Assembly: GCA_017633835.1 (NCBI GenBank)
Contig: JAGBOP010000020.1
Location: 1-10,252 of the forward strand
From: a bacterium
GTDB lineage: Bacteria > Bacillota_I > Bacilli_A > Mycoplasmatales > Mycoplasmoidaceae
DNA: 10,252 bases
Direction of reading: 5' to 3'
Each line of letters starts with the position of its first letter. The first letter of the stretch is position 1. Both the position numbers and the translations under genes were made by a program. The notes below the pieces were generated by a model that ran no database searches, had not been told where the DNA came from, and was given only the letters and a program-made list of their open reading frames with translations. Shown one piece after another: positions 1 through 8,284 of the stretch.

Positions 1-1847
1 CGGGCTGCTCGACCAATCGTTTGAATTAATGAACGTTCGTTCCGAAATAAACCAGTTTTATCAGCATCTAAAATTGCTACTAGCGATACTTCTGGAACAT
101 CAAGTCCTTCCCGTAATAAGTTAATCCCAACAATACAGTCATAAACCCCTTTGCGTAAATCATTGATGATTTTAGAACGTTCCAAGGTTTTTAATTCATT
201 ATGTAAATAAGCAGTTTTAATGCCTCGTTGTTTTAAGTATTCAGTTAAAGATTCTGCCATCTTAATCGTCATGACGGTGATAAAAGCTCGTTCATTGTGC
301 TTTTGTTGAATTTGCAATTCTTTAATTAAATCTTCAATTTGGTTTAAAGTGGGACGAATTTCAACTTTAGGATCTATTAGTCCAGTGGGGCGAATAATTT
401 GTTCAACTACATGATTACCAACTAAATTTAATTCGTAATCATTTGGCGTAGCACTAAAATAAACTGCGTTTTTAACTTTATCATTTAATTCATCAAAGTC
501 TAATGGCCGGTTATCAAGGGCACTTGGTAAGCGAAATCCGTATTCAACTAAAGTTTGCTTACGGGAAATGTCAGTATTATGCATGCCCCGAAATTGCGGT
601 AACGTCATGTGGGATTCATCAATTAGCAATAATCAATCTTTATCAAAGTAATCGAAGATAGTATAAGGTTCTTCCCCTTTTTTTCTACCTTCCAAATGAG
701 CGGCATAATTTTCAATACCAGGACAAACCCCAAATTCTCGCATGGCTTCCATGTCTTGCTTGGTTCGTTGAGCAATGCGTTCAGCTTCTAATGGCTTATT
801 ATTTTTAGTGAAATATTGAATTCGTTCTTCAAGTTCTTTTTCGATTTCACTAATTGCATCTTGTTGCTTTTCGGTATTAACTAAATATTCATCTGCTGGG
901 AATAAATAACACCAATTTTCTTTACTTAAAACTTCACCCGTTAATGGGTTCATTTTAGTGATGTCTTCAACTTCATCCCCGTAAAAAGAAATCCGGTAAA
1001 CAAATTCATCAGTTGAACCCAAAGCAATTTCAATTACATCACCTTTGGTGCGAAAAGTTCCTGGTTGTAAGTCAATATTATTGTTTTGATAGTTTAGTCT
1101 TACTAATTTACGTTTAAATTCACTTAATGGCAATCGCATTCCTTTTTTAATTAACATGCGAAACATTTTGAATTCATCAGGGGGACTAGTTGGATAAATA
1201 GCAGCCACTGACGCCACTACAATGACGTCATTATAAGCACTAATTGATGCTAAAGTTGATAACCGAAGCATTTCAATATCTTTATTGGATTTTGAATCTT
1301 TTTCAATGTAAGTATCAGTCCGGGGAATGTATGCTTCTGGTTGGAAGTAATCGAAGTAAGACACGAAATATTCAACGTGGTTATTAGGAAATAATTCTTT
1401 AATTTCGGTATATAGTTGCATTACCAAAGTTTTGTTTTGAGCAACAATGACAGTGGGACGGTTTAATTGTTGAATAATGTTTGCCATCGTAAAAGTTTTA
1501 CCCGTTCCAGTTGCTCCAAGCACAACTTGGTGCTTCTTGTTTTCTTCTTTAATACCTTTAACTACTTCTTTAACTGCTCGTTCTTGGTCGTTCGTCATCT
1601 TAAACGAAGTAACTAATTCAAATGGTTTATCTTCTTTGATGTATGGTTCAGGAATAAAAGATGGTGAAGAATTAATTATTGAAGAATTAGTATCAACATT
1701 TGAAGTTGATGATTCTTCGGTTTTGCTTTTAGCTGTTTTAGTGGTAGTTTTTTTGGTGGTTTTTCTTGATGTTTTAGCAGCAGTTTTTACTAAATCTTTT
1801 TTATCATCGCGTAGTGATTCTTCATTATTTTTAGTTTGCTTGGTCAT
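1..1847 (-). CDS. uvrB: UvrABC excinuclease subunit B (partial, C-terminus cut by window edge)
   Basis: UvrB is the DNA-damage-verifying helicase of nucleotide excision repair. It is loaded by UvrA and then recruits UvrC for incision. The 615 visible residues include the Walker A motif GATGTGKT (111-118), the Tyr-rich damage-binding beta-hairpin region (about 159-190, [20 protein letters not shown]), the Walker B box DESH (410-413), and late helicase motifs with [12 protein letters not shown] and QTIGRAA near the left edge. The reading frame crosses an in-frame TGA at 630-632, which codes Trp405 just before the DESH box; this is code 4, not a break. The C-terminal UvrC-binding region lies outside the window. 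The first 75 or so residues are a Lys/Thr/Ser-rich extension that ordinary UvrB proteins lack; family similarity starts near FELVTSF (76-82). The usual GDQP near the N-terminus reads NDQE here. The ATG at 1847 lies inside the end of secA, a 17-base overlap, with only a weak AGAAAG upstream. Identity is certain; the extension's role is unknown. Confidence 0.97.
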
Positions 1848-4425
1848 GAGAACTTTCTACAGTTGGTGTAACAGCACCACTAACTGTGGCATTTACTTGG
1901 GCTTCTTTTTGTTTTTCAAGCATCATCATTGCTAATTGTTTATAAGCATCACTTTGAATAGCTTCTTGGGCTTGTTCATTATTTTGATTCGTTTGGGCTT
2001 GCGATGATAAATTAGCATATTGTTGCACACTATTTTGGGTTTGTTGCATGGCATTATTACTTAAATTAATGCCAAAACTCCGGTTTTTAGTTGATTTAAT
2101 GTAAGCAAATACAACTTGGTATGCTACATCTTTTTTTAGTTTTTCGAAGGCTTTATCACTTTCTTCAACGTATAAGTGTAAAGGAGAAACTTGTTCCAAA
2201 CTCCGTAAGGAAACTCCTTCCCGAATTTTAGTACTTAAATCAAGGTGTTTAGTCCAGGCATTATCCAAATAACTAATTAAAATTGCTTTAGCTTTTTGAT
2301 TAGCAATTTCCACCCCAGATTTTTTAACATCATCATCAATTTTGGCTACTAAAACTTCATTAATCTTATTGGTAATTTCATTCGCATCAAGCCCAATAAA
2401 ATCTTTTTCATTAAGAATATTTTCTTCAAAGCATTGTTCATTTAATGCTTTGGTTAGTGCTCCGATGTTGACCTTGTTGGTATTTGTATGATCTCAGAAA
2501 ATATTAGTGGTATCTTTTGCAATGACATTGCACATCTTGCGTAAAGTAGCAATGTTATCGTTGGATAATAAAATTTGATCCCGTTGTTTATAAATTAATT
2601 CCCGTTGGTTACTTAAAACTTGGTCATAGTCAATCAAGTTTTTGCGCATGTCGAAGTTTAAACCTTCGACTTTCTTTTGGGTATTAGTAATAATTCAACT
2701 AAAAAATCGAGAGTCATAAATCTTGCCGTTACTATCTGATTTATCGTACCGCTTATTAGCTTTTTCAATGTTATCAGTTGCGTATCGTTCAAAGATGTTA
2801 TCTTCTAGTGAAATAAAGAACCTACTTTCACCCGGATCGCCTTGCCGACCACTCCGACCGCGTAATTGCAAGTCAATCCGTCTTGCGTCATTACGTTCGG
2901 TACCAATTACATAAAGGCCTCCTAATTCTTTTACCCCCGGTCCTAATTTGATATCGGTTCCTCTTCCCGCCATGTTAGTAGCAATCGTAATGGCACCTTT
3001 TTGGCCTGCTTGGGCAATAATGGCTGCTTCTTTTTTATTATTTTTTGCATTTAATACTTGGTGTGGAATTTTTAATTCAGCTAACTTACTACTAATAATT
3101 TCGGAGTCAACTACGTTGGTAGTTCCTACTAGAATTGGTTGACCTAAAGCATGACGTTCCAAAATTTCTTCAATAACATAATTTAATTTAGTTGTTTTAC
3201 TATCAAATACATAGTCAGGTTGGTCTTTTCTAATTACTGGTTTGTTTGTTGGGACTGGAACTACTACTAAGTTATAAATCTTTAAGAATTCTTCCCGTTC
3301 AGTTAGAGCAGTTCCACTTACTGCTGATAAGGTTTCGTAATTACGAAATAATGATTGATAAGTAATTGAAGCTACCGTAATATTTTCGGGTTCAATTTTT
3401 ACTCCTTCTTTAGCTTGAATAGCTTGTTGCAATCCATTGCTGTAACTGCGCCCTTCCATAATCCGACCAGTAAAGTGGTCAATTAACTTAATTTCGTTAT
3501 CTTGGACAATGTATTCCTTACCATTAGCAAAAACGAAATTAGCCATAATTGCGTTTGATAATTTATGCAATAAATCACTGTTTTGAAAGTTGAAGATGTT
3601 ATCAATGTGCATGTATTCATTAGTTTTCTTCATTCCTTCATAAGTTAACGAAATACCTTGGGTTTCAGGATCTACTTCATAATCATTTTTGGTTAGTGTT
3701 TTGGCGTAAGTATCAATTTTTTTATAAATTTGGTCATCAGATTGGGGCATCCCCGAAATAATCAATGGTGTTTGGGCTTCATCAATAAGGACGGAGTCAG
3801 CTTCGTCAACGATGGCAAAATTAAGCCCTCTTAAAACCTTTTGGTCATAACTTTGAACCATGTTATCTCTTAAGTAATCAAATCCTAATTCACTATTAGT
3901 GGTGTATGTCACATCTGCTTCAAAAGCAAATTTCTTTTGGTTGGCTTTAAAATCAGCAGAATTATAGCGGGCCGTCATTTTTAATCGGTTCAAAACTTTG
4001 TTAGCAAATTCTGCATCCCGTTCAACTAGGTATTGGTTAACTGTAACCAAGTGTAAACCTTTTTTGTACAGTGCACAAACATAAGCAGCTAACAATAAGG
4101 TTAGGGTTTTTCCTTCCCCAGTTTTCATTTCGGCAAAGTTGCCAAAAATAACAATAATTGCCCCAATGATTTGCACAAAGAAGGCAAACATGCCGGTTTC
4201 ACGGTATGCGGCTTCTCTAATGGTAGCTAATGCATCAACTAACACTAAACCAATGTTACCCCCTTCACTGTTTAGAATCTTGATAAATTCATCAGTTTTG
4301 TTTTTTAGTTCTTCGTCAGTTAATTGCCGGTAATATTCTTTTTTACTATCTACCTTAATGGCAATATTTTTTGCCATTTGTAAAATCCGGTTTTTAGGAA
4401 GCAACATTTTAAATGGATTTTTCAT
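1831..4425 (-). CDS. secA: Preprotein translocase ATPase SecA
   Basis: SecA is the ATPase that pushes unfolded preproteins through the SecYEG channel in the cytoplasmic membrane. The frame encodes 864 residues when TGA is Trp (for example Trp577 at 2692-2694). Visible motifs are the Q-motif glutamine (Q85), Walker A TGEGKT (102-107), DEAD (207-210), TNMAGRGTD (483-491), RGRSGRQGDPG (522-532), QKKVEGLNFDMRK soon after Trp577, and the conserved helical segment AWTKHLD..REGVSLRSLEQ (about 723-745). The stretch before Walker A is unusual: the family's GG..LHxG reads GAIIVIFGN. The last 75 or so residues (790-864) are rich in Gln, Asn and Ala, and the zinc-binding Cys/His tail found in many bacterial SecAs is absent. 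Start: ATG at 4425, preceded by AGGAAGG inside the end of rnhC. The gene overlaps uvrB by 17 bases and is probably co-transcribed with both neighbours. Identity is certain. Confidence 0.98.
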
Positions 4426-4427
4426 AA

Positions 4428-5111
4428 TTATTCATTTCCTTCCTGCTTACTTTGATTAGTATACTTAAAATGTAATTTTAAGATTTCGTATGCAACTTCT
4501 TTTCAGTTACTTGCATATTTAGTTTCTAATTGGTTAATAGCTTTATCAATGGCTTGTTGGTTAAATCCTAATGGTAAGATGACTTGATATTGCATTGATA
4601 AATCCTTAATTTGTTTTAAAAAATAATAACGAGCAATAATGGATGCACATGCTACTGCTAAATACTTGGATTCAGCTTTGGGAGTAAAGATATCAATTTT
4701 GGCTAGATATTTAGGATTTAAAGTCGTTAAATAAGCATCATAATTAGTTTTAGTAGCATATTGATCTAAGATGGTGACGTATTGTAAGTTTTTATTTAAT
4801 TTTTGTTGTAAATGATAAATGGCTTCATTATGACCATAAGTTTTAATAACATGGGAGTTATGAAACTTACGATATAAAAAGTTATATTGTTTGGGTGAAA
4901 TTACGCACACTTCATAAATAACTTTTTTAATTAAAATTTTGGCTAACTTAATGGTGGTAGGAATGGATAATTTTTTGGAGTCTTTGATGGGTAAGTCAAT
5001 AATTTCTTGACAAATTTTTTCATCTAAAAAAACGGCACAAGTAACAATCCCACCAAAGTAGTCCCCCACTCCTACTTCATCTGCTCCAATTGTGTTGATA
5101 AAATCATCCAT
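4428..5111 (-). CDS. rnhC: Ribonuclease HIII, lacking the usual N-terminal domain
   Basis: This is a type 2 RNase H that cleaves the RNA strand of RNA/DNA hybrids in the cytoplasm. The motif GADEVGVGDYFGG (9-21) is the RNase HIII version of the catalytic DE motif; RNase HII would read GxDEAGRGPLAGP. Other landmarks are DSKKLS (44-49), the third acidic residue in ILDQYA (D116), and FTPKAESKYLAVACASIIAR (142-161). The protein has 227 residues: a TGA at 4503-4505 codes Trp203, and the frame continues to the TAA at 4428-4430. RNase HIII proteins usually have about 300 residues with an N-terminal substrate-binding domain. Here the catalytic motif starts at residue 9, and a stop codon lies three codons upstream of the ATG (5121-5123), so no longer form exists in this frame. 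Its 3' end carries the Shine-Dalgarno site of secA. The family assignment is strong; rnhB is less likely. Confidence 0.92.
4438..4444 (-). promoter_or_regulatory. Shine-Dalgarno site of secA inside the rnhC 3' end
   Basis: On the minus strand AGGAAGG precedes the secA ATG by 12 bases and lies within the last codons of rnhC, whose stop is at 4428-4430. The arrangement suggests coupled translation of rnhC and secA. Confidence 0.6.
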
Positions 5112-5128
5112 TATTTTTCGTTATTATT

Positions 5129-5134
5129 TATAAT
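5129..5134 (+). promoter_or_regulatory. Possible -10 box for the unknown membrane protein and acpS
   Basis: TATAAT on the plus strand lies 29 bases before the ATG at 5164, in the 52-base divergent gap. No -35 match is seen at the expected distance, where the sequence is the rnhC start codon region. The gap is so AT-rich that chance matches are likely; TATTAT at 5145-5150 is an alternative. Confidence 0.35.
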
Positions 5135-5145
5135 AAATCATTAGT

Positions 5146-5151
5146 ATTATA
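5146..5151 (-). promoter_or_regulatory. Possible -10 box for the rnhC-secA-uvrB block
   Basis: The minus strand reads TATAAT here, 34 bases before the rnhC ATG at 5111. No -35 match is seen at the expected distance, inside the start of the divergent gene. It is the only gap upstream of this tightly packed block, so a promoter is needed nearby. Confidence 0.35.
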
Positions 5152-5163
5152 AATTAAAGTACG

Positions 5164-5910
5164 ATGGAAGACCTTTGATTTGTTAACGTTAATTCATTAA
5201 AAAAACAATTGAATAATTCCTATCCTTTTGCCCATTATTTATTTGCTGAAAATAAACAAGAAGTAGCAAAAATTTGTCAAAGCATTGATTTGAAAAAACT
5301 GCAAAAATCTTGTCAAGTTGAAATTAAAAATTGTCAAGATCGTTTTGTTTGAAATTGATTAGCATTGATTGGGTTTTGTGCTTTCTTTATTTTAGGAATT
5401 ATTTTGATTATTATTAATGCACTTGCTGATCATCATACACATGGAATGATTATTGCTGGAATCATTATTTGCGTCATTGACGTAATCGTAGCAATTGTTG
5501 TTTATTTTGCGGATAATTGGTCTAATCCGTTTATGTATTGGTGATACCAAATTCTTCTCCAATTAAAACCTTACTTATTGAATACGCAAGATTTGCCAGT
5601 TAGCTTATATTTACTTTATTTTCCTAACCAATATAAAGTCCGAAAATATCCTAATAGTTTTTACTTCTTATACGCTTTAAGTACCAAACAATTTAATCCC
5701 CACTTAACTAAATACTTAAATTCGCAATTATTAGCAAGTATGGTGGGAGATAATTATGATCCGAATAAGCAAATAATTAACTTGCAAAATTATTTAAAGT
5801 ATTGGGGCAACATTGTTGCCATTTATGAATGAGCTAATTTCTTATTAAGTTTGATTAATTGGTATCAAATTAATCAAGCAGTTAACCAAGTACAAATTTA
5901 TCACAAATAA
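5164..5910 (+). CDS. Unknown protein with two predicted membrane helices
   Basis: I do not recognise this protein. The frame encodes 248 residues only if TGA is Trp, with TGA codons at residues 5, 63, 65, 127 and others. The ATG is the first after an in-frame TAA at 5155-5157, so the start is well fixed although there is no clear Shine-Dalgarno site. The layout is a polar N-terminal part (1-60) with Cys at 38, 50 and 57, a hydrophobic helix (about 62-86), a short loop with ADHHTHG (88-94), a second helix (about 94-116), then an aromatic C-terminal part of about 130 residues rich in Tyr, Leu, Asn and Gln. There is no signal peptide at the very N-terminus; I infer a helical hairpin with both ends on the same side of the membrane. 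It is followed 5 bases later by acpS and is divergent from rnhC. A role in lipid metabolism because of acpS would be a guess. Coding is likely, since the frame is long and ends neatly before acpS. Confidence 0.85.
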
Positions 5911-5915
5911 TAATT

Positions 5916-6299
5916 ATGATTGGTGTAGACTTATTTGATTTAAATCGACAAACTTACTTTAGCAACCAAACTTTAATTAACCGCTTTTTTTATCCAAGTG
6001 AACAAGCGTTAATTAAGCACAGTAATCATCCGACTAAATTAGCTTGTAAGTTGTTTTGTTGCAAAGAAGTTACTTATAAAATCTTGCATAATTTATTTCC
6101 TAGTTTTAGTTTAAACAAATTTTTAATTGAAGTAAGTTACATTAACTTTGTGTTTAAAGTAAAATTTCATTATGAAAATTATGCTCCTAATGATGAAAGA
6201 TATTTAGCTTTAAGCAAACTTAATTTTTGTAATTTTCATTTTTCGGATAGTGATGAAAATAACTATTTAATGATGGTGGGAATTTACCAACCAAATTAA
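5916..6299 (+). CDS. acpS: Holo-[acyl-carrier-protein] synthase
   Basis: AcpS transfers the 4'-phosphopantetheine arm from coenzyme A to a serine of acyl carrier protein in the cytoplasm. The 127 residues match the small AcpS family: GVDLFDL (3-9) supplies the metal-binding Asp5, RFFYPSEQ (23-30) fits the R(f/l)...E segment, and KLACKLFCCKEVTYKIL (41-57) fits the family's LAxRFAAKEAxxKAL, with Glu51 as the second metal ligand. The C-terminal half is divergent, and the family's late conserved segment is hard to see. Length is typical of the trimeric AcpS type. The ATG lies 5 bases after the stop of the unknown membrane protein with no clear Shine-Dalgarno site, so the two are probably one transcript with coupled translation. 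The start is plausible because the catalytic motif begins at residue 3. I infer that the enzyme serves the retained acyl carrier protein; no other lipid gene is in the window. Confidence 0.87.
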   Translation: MIGVDLFDLNRQTYFSNQTLINRFFYPSEQALIKHSNHPTKLACKLFCCKEVTYKILHNLFPSFSLNKFLIEVSYINFVFKVKFHYENYAPNDERYLALSKLNFCNFHFSDSDENNYLMMVGIYQPN

Positions 6300-6354
6300 T
6301 TAGTTTAAAACCTTAGTTCCTACTAATCATTTAATCTCCAATTTAATAAATTAA

Positions 6355-6360
6355 TATAAT
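6355..6360 (+). promoter_or_regulatory. Probable -10 box (TATAAT) of the nusA transcript
   Basis: A perfect TATAAT lies in the AT-rich gap between acpS and nusA, 63 bases before the nusA ATG. A TTAATC at 6331-6336 sits 18 bases upstream but is a poor -35 match; mollicute promoters often rely mainly on the -10 box. A start of transcription near 6366-6368 is expected. The AT-rich background makes chance matches common, but the position at the start of the nusA-infB block supports it. Confidence 0.55.
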
Positions 6361-6373
6361 ATATAGATAGTAC

Positions 6374-6396
6374 GTTTGCATCTTAGCGGTGCAAAC
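6374..6396 (+). promoter_or_regulatory. Hairpin in the nusA leader, possible attenuator
   Basis: GTTTGCATC (6374-6382) pairs with GGTGCAAAC (6388-6396) across a 5-base loop TTAGC. The stem has 9 pairs, one of them a U-G pair, and is G+C-richer than its surroundings. A five-T run follows at 6402-6406 after ATATC, so the structure resembles an intrinsic terminator but the T run is displaced by five bases. It lies between the TATAAT box and the nusA Shine-Dalgarno site, so it would be the first structure in the nusA mRNA. It could act as an attenuator or a 5'-protecting stem. It could also terminate transcripts coming from acpS. Confidence 0.5.
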
Positions 6397-6410
6397 ATAT
6401 CTTTTTATAT

Positions 6411-6415
6411 AAGGA
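6411..6415 (+). promoter_or_regulatory. Shine-Dalgarno site that fixes the nusA start
   Basis: AAGGA lies 8 bases before the ATG at 6424. This selects 6424 over an in-frame TTG at 6376, which falls inside the leader hairpin, and over the later ATG at 6445. Confidence 0.75.
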
Positions 6416-6423
6416 CTAAACTG

Positions 6424-8241
6424 ATGCCAAATACAAATACAAAAATGACTAAAGATTCACCATTATCAAACGCTATTAAGGAAATGGTTAATAACATTCA
6501 ATTAAGTCAAGAAGAAATCATTGAAACTTTAGAATATGCTTTGAGTAAAGCATACAAAAAAGTGTTCACTGGTGCGGAATTAAAAATTGTCATTGATCTT
6601 GACAAAGGGATCATCACCATTAACAAAATTTTAAAAGTAGTTGACGATGACTATTTTGATAAAGAAGGCGATGATGATTGCGAAATTAACATTTCTGCAA
6701 TTGCCAAGAAAGATCCAAATGCGAAAGTTGGGGATGTAATTGAAGAAAAAATTGCATTAAGTGATTTTGATAATCCAATGGTGCACAGCGTCATGCAACT
6801 ATTTAGGCAAAAAATTTCCGAAAAAATGAACCAAAATATTTTTGCCCAATGAAAAGATAAAAAAGGCAAAATTATTGAAGCTTCTGTTGAATCAACTGAT
6901 CCTAAAAAAGGTTTTTCTTACGTGGAATTTGGAAACACCAAAGGTTTTGTAGCTGCTTCCGATAAAATTCCAGGAGAAAAATTATTGCAAGATCGTTCGT
7001 ACAAATTTTATGTAAAAGATGTTAAGGAACAAACTAAAGGTTGACCAATTATTTTGTCCCGTAGTGACGAAGGGTTAGTAAGAGAATTATTACGATTAGA
7101 AGTTCCTGAAATCCAACAAGGAATTGTAGAAATTGTTAAAGCGGTAAGAAAAGCTGGCTTTAAAACTAAAGTTGCAGTTAAAAGTAACAATATAAACGTC
7201 GATCCAATTTCCACTTGTATTGGTCCGGGTCGTTCCCGGGTTGATAGTGTTTTGCAAGAAATTAACAATCCTGAAAACACTAATTCTAAACCAGAAAAAA
7301 TTGATTTTATCAAGTGATATGACGATCCCGTTAAATTAATTGCTAGTGCGTGTGTTCCTACCCACATTACGGGGGTTGAAATTGTTGATAAAGACCAAAA
7401 GATTGCCACGGTTATTGTGCCAAATGATTTATATTCAGCTGTCATTGGTCAACAAGGAGCTAACATTCGCTTAGTAAGTTTATTAACTGGTTGATCAATT
7501 GATGTGAAAAAAGAAAGCGAAGCATTTGAAGAAAATCTTGATTTTGTGCCAATCAATCCATCGTTCTATGAACGAAGACGCAATAATTTAAATCCATTAC
7601 CCCAATTTGCTAGTGCTGATGAAACTCTACGGAATTTGGAAAATTCCAAAGCAGCCGTAGAAAATTTCTTAGGAATTAAAGATAATCAAGTCGTTGGTGA
7701 AGATGTTCATGTTCAAACAGATCCTTTACTTAAGCAAGAAGCAAGTAATGAAATCCCTAGTGTTTCACCAAGTGAATTAAATAAACCAAACGAAGCAAAA
7801 GTGCTTGAAAGTGACCAACCAACTTTTAAACCAGTTGAATCAGATGCAACAACCATCAGTGAAGAAAAAGAAGAACCAAAATCATCTACAAAGGAAAAAT
7901 CAGGCAAAAGTAAAATGAATAAAACAAGTACCAAAATTGATTACGCCATGCTTAAAGCATCTAGTAATTCCCAAAATATTAATTCCATTGAATCAATTTT
8001 AGAAAGTTCTGATAATACTTCCATAACGAAAAAACCAAAGAAAACTACTAAGAAAAGCAAATACAGTAAGGTTAGTTCATCAACTAACACTACTAATAAA
8101 ACAACTTCAAAAGAAAACAAAAAGAAAAACATCCTTGATGAATTTAATGATATTACTAAAGAATACCTTGAAGACGATGAAGACATTGATGATAGTAGTG
8201 ATCTTGATGAAAAATATGACGATACTGAATACGATAAATAA
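6424..8241 (+). CDS. nusA: Transcription termination/antitermination factor NusA with long low-complexity tail
   Basis: NusA binds RNA polymerase and nascent RNA and modulates pausing, termination and antitermination. The frame encodes 605 residues with TGA as Trp (Trp143 at 6850-6852, and Trp207, Trp298 and Trp357). Domains in order are the polymerase-binding N-terminal domain (about 12-140), S1 (about 147-213), KH1 (about 225-300, with CIGPGRSRVDSV at 265-276) and KH2 (about 303-365, with AVIGQQGANIRLVSLLTGW at 339-357). Bacillus-type NusA proteins end about here. This one continues for some 240 residues of low-complexity sequence: a Glu/Ser/Pro-rich part, a Lys/Thr-rich part (KKPKKTTKKSK begins at residue 536), and a strongly acidic end (580-605). 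Start: ATG at 6424 with AAGGA 8 bases upstream. infB follows after 43 bases. The usual upstream rimP and downstream ylxR are missing. Identity is secure; the tail's function is unknown. Confidence 0.96.
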
Positions 8242-8271
8242 TTTCTAAAAATAAATTAATTAAAAAAGAAG

Positions 8272-8276
8272 AGAGG
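8272..8276 (+). promoter_or_regulatory. Shine-Dalgarno site of infB
   Basis: AGAGG (within AGAGAGGAAAA) lies 8 bases before the ATG at 8285, in the 43-base gap after nusA. No promoter or terminator is evident in this gap, which fits co-transcription of nusA and infB. Confidence 0.75.
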
Positions 8277-8284
8277 AAAAAACA

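Noticed and set aside
630..632. In-frame TGA splitting uvrB, and similar TGAs in secA, rnhC, nusA and infB, as signs of pseudogenes
   Set aside because: Protein similarity continues in the same frame on both sides in every case and several TGAs sit at conserved Trp positions, so this is genetic code 4.
1477..1935. Plus-strand frame of 152 codons across the uvrB/secA junction, hydrophobic and Val/Leu-rich
   Set aside because: It is antisense to the Lys/Thr-rich UvrB extension; hydrophobicity is a by-product of the opposite strand and no Shine-Dalgarno site is seen.
5578..5832. A separate small gene of 84 codons
   Set aside because: It is an in-frame piece of the 248-residue membrane protein between TGA (Trp) codons.
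5164..5910. The unknown membrane protein as RimP or another ribosome factor expected upstream of nusA
   Set aside because: It has two membrane helices and no RimP-like features, and acpS lies between it and nusA.
6299..6327. Inverted repeat ATTAGT / ACTAAT after acpS as a terminator
   Set aside because: Only 6 AT-rich pairs with a 17-base spacer and no T run; likely chance.
6376..6423. A longer NusA starting at the in-frame TTG at 6376
   Set aside because: The extra residues would be encoded by the leader hairpin and have no Shine-Dalgarno site, while the ATG at 6424 has AAGGA at good spacing.
7941..8186. Minus-strand frame rich in Leu, Val and Phe opposite the nusA tail, looking like a membrane protein
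   Set aside because: It is the mirror of the Lys/Asp/Ser-rich tail codons of NusA, with no start signals; the plus-strand frame is continuous with the NusA core.
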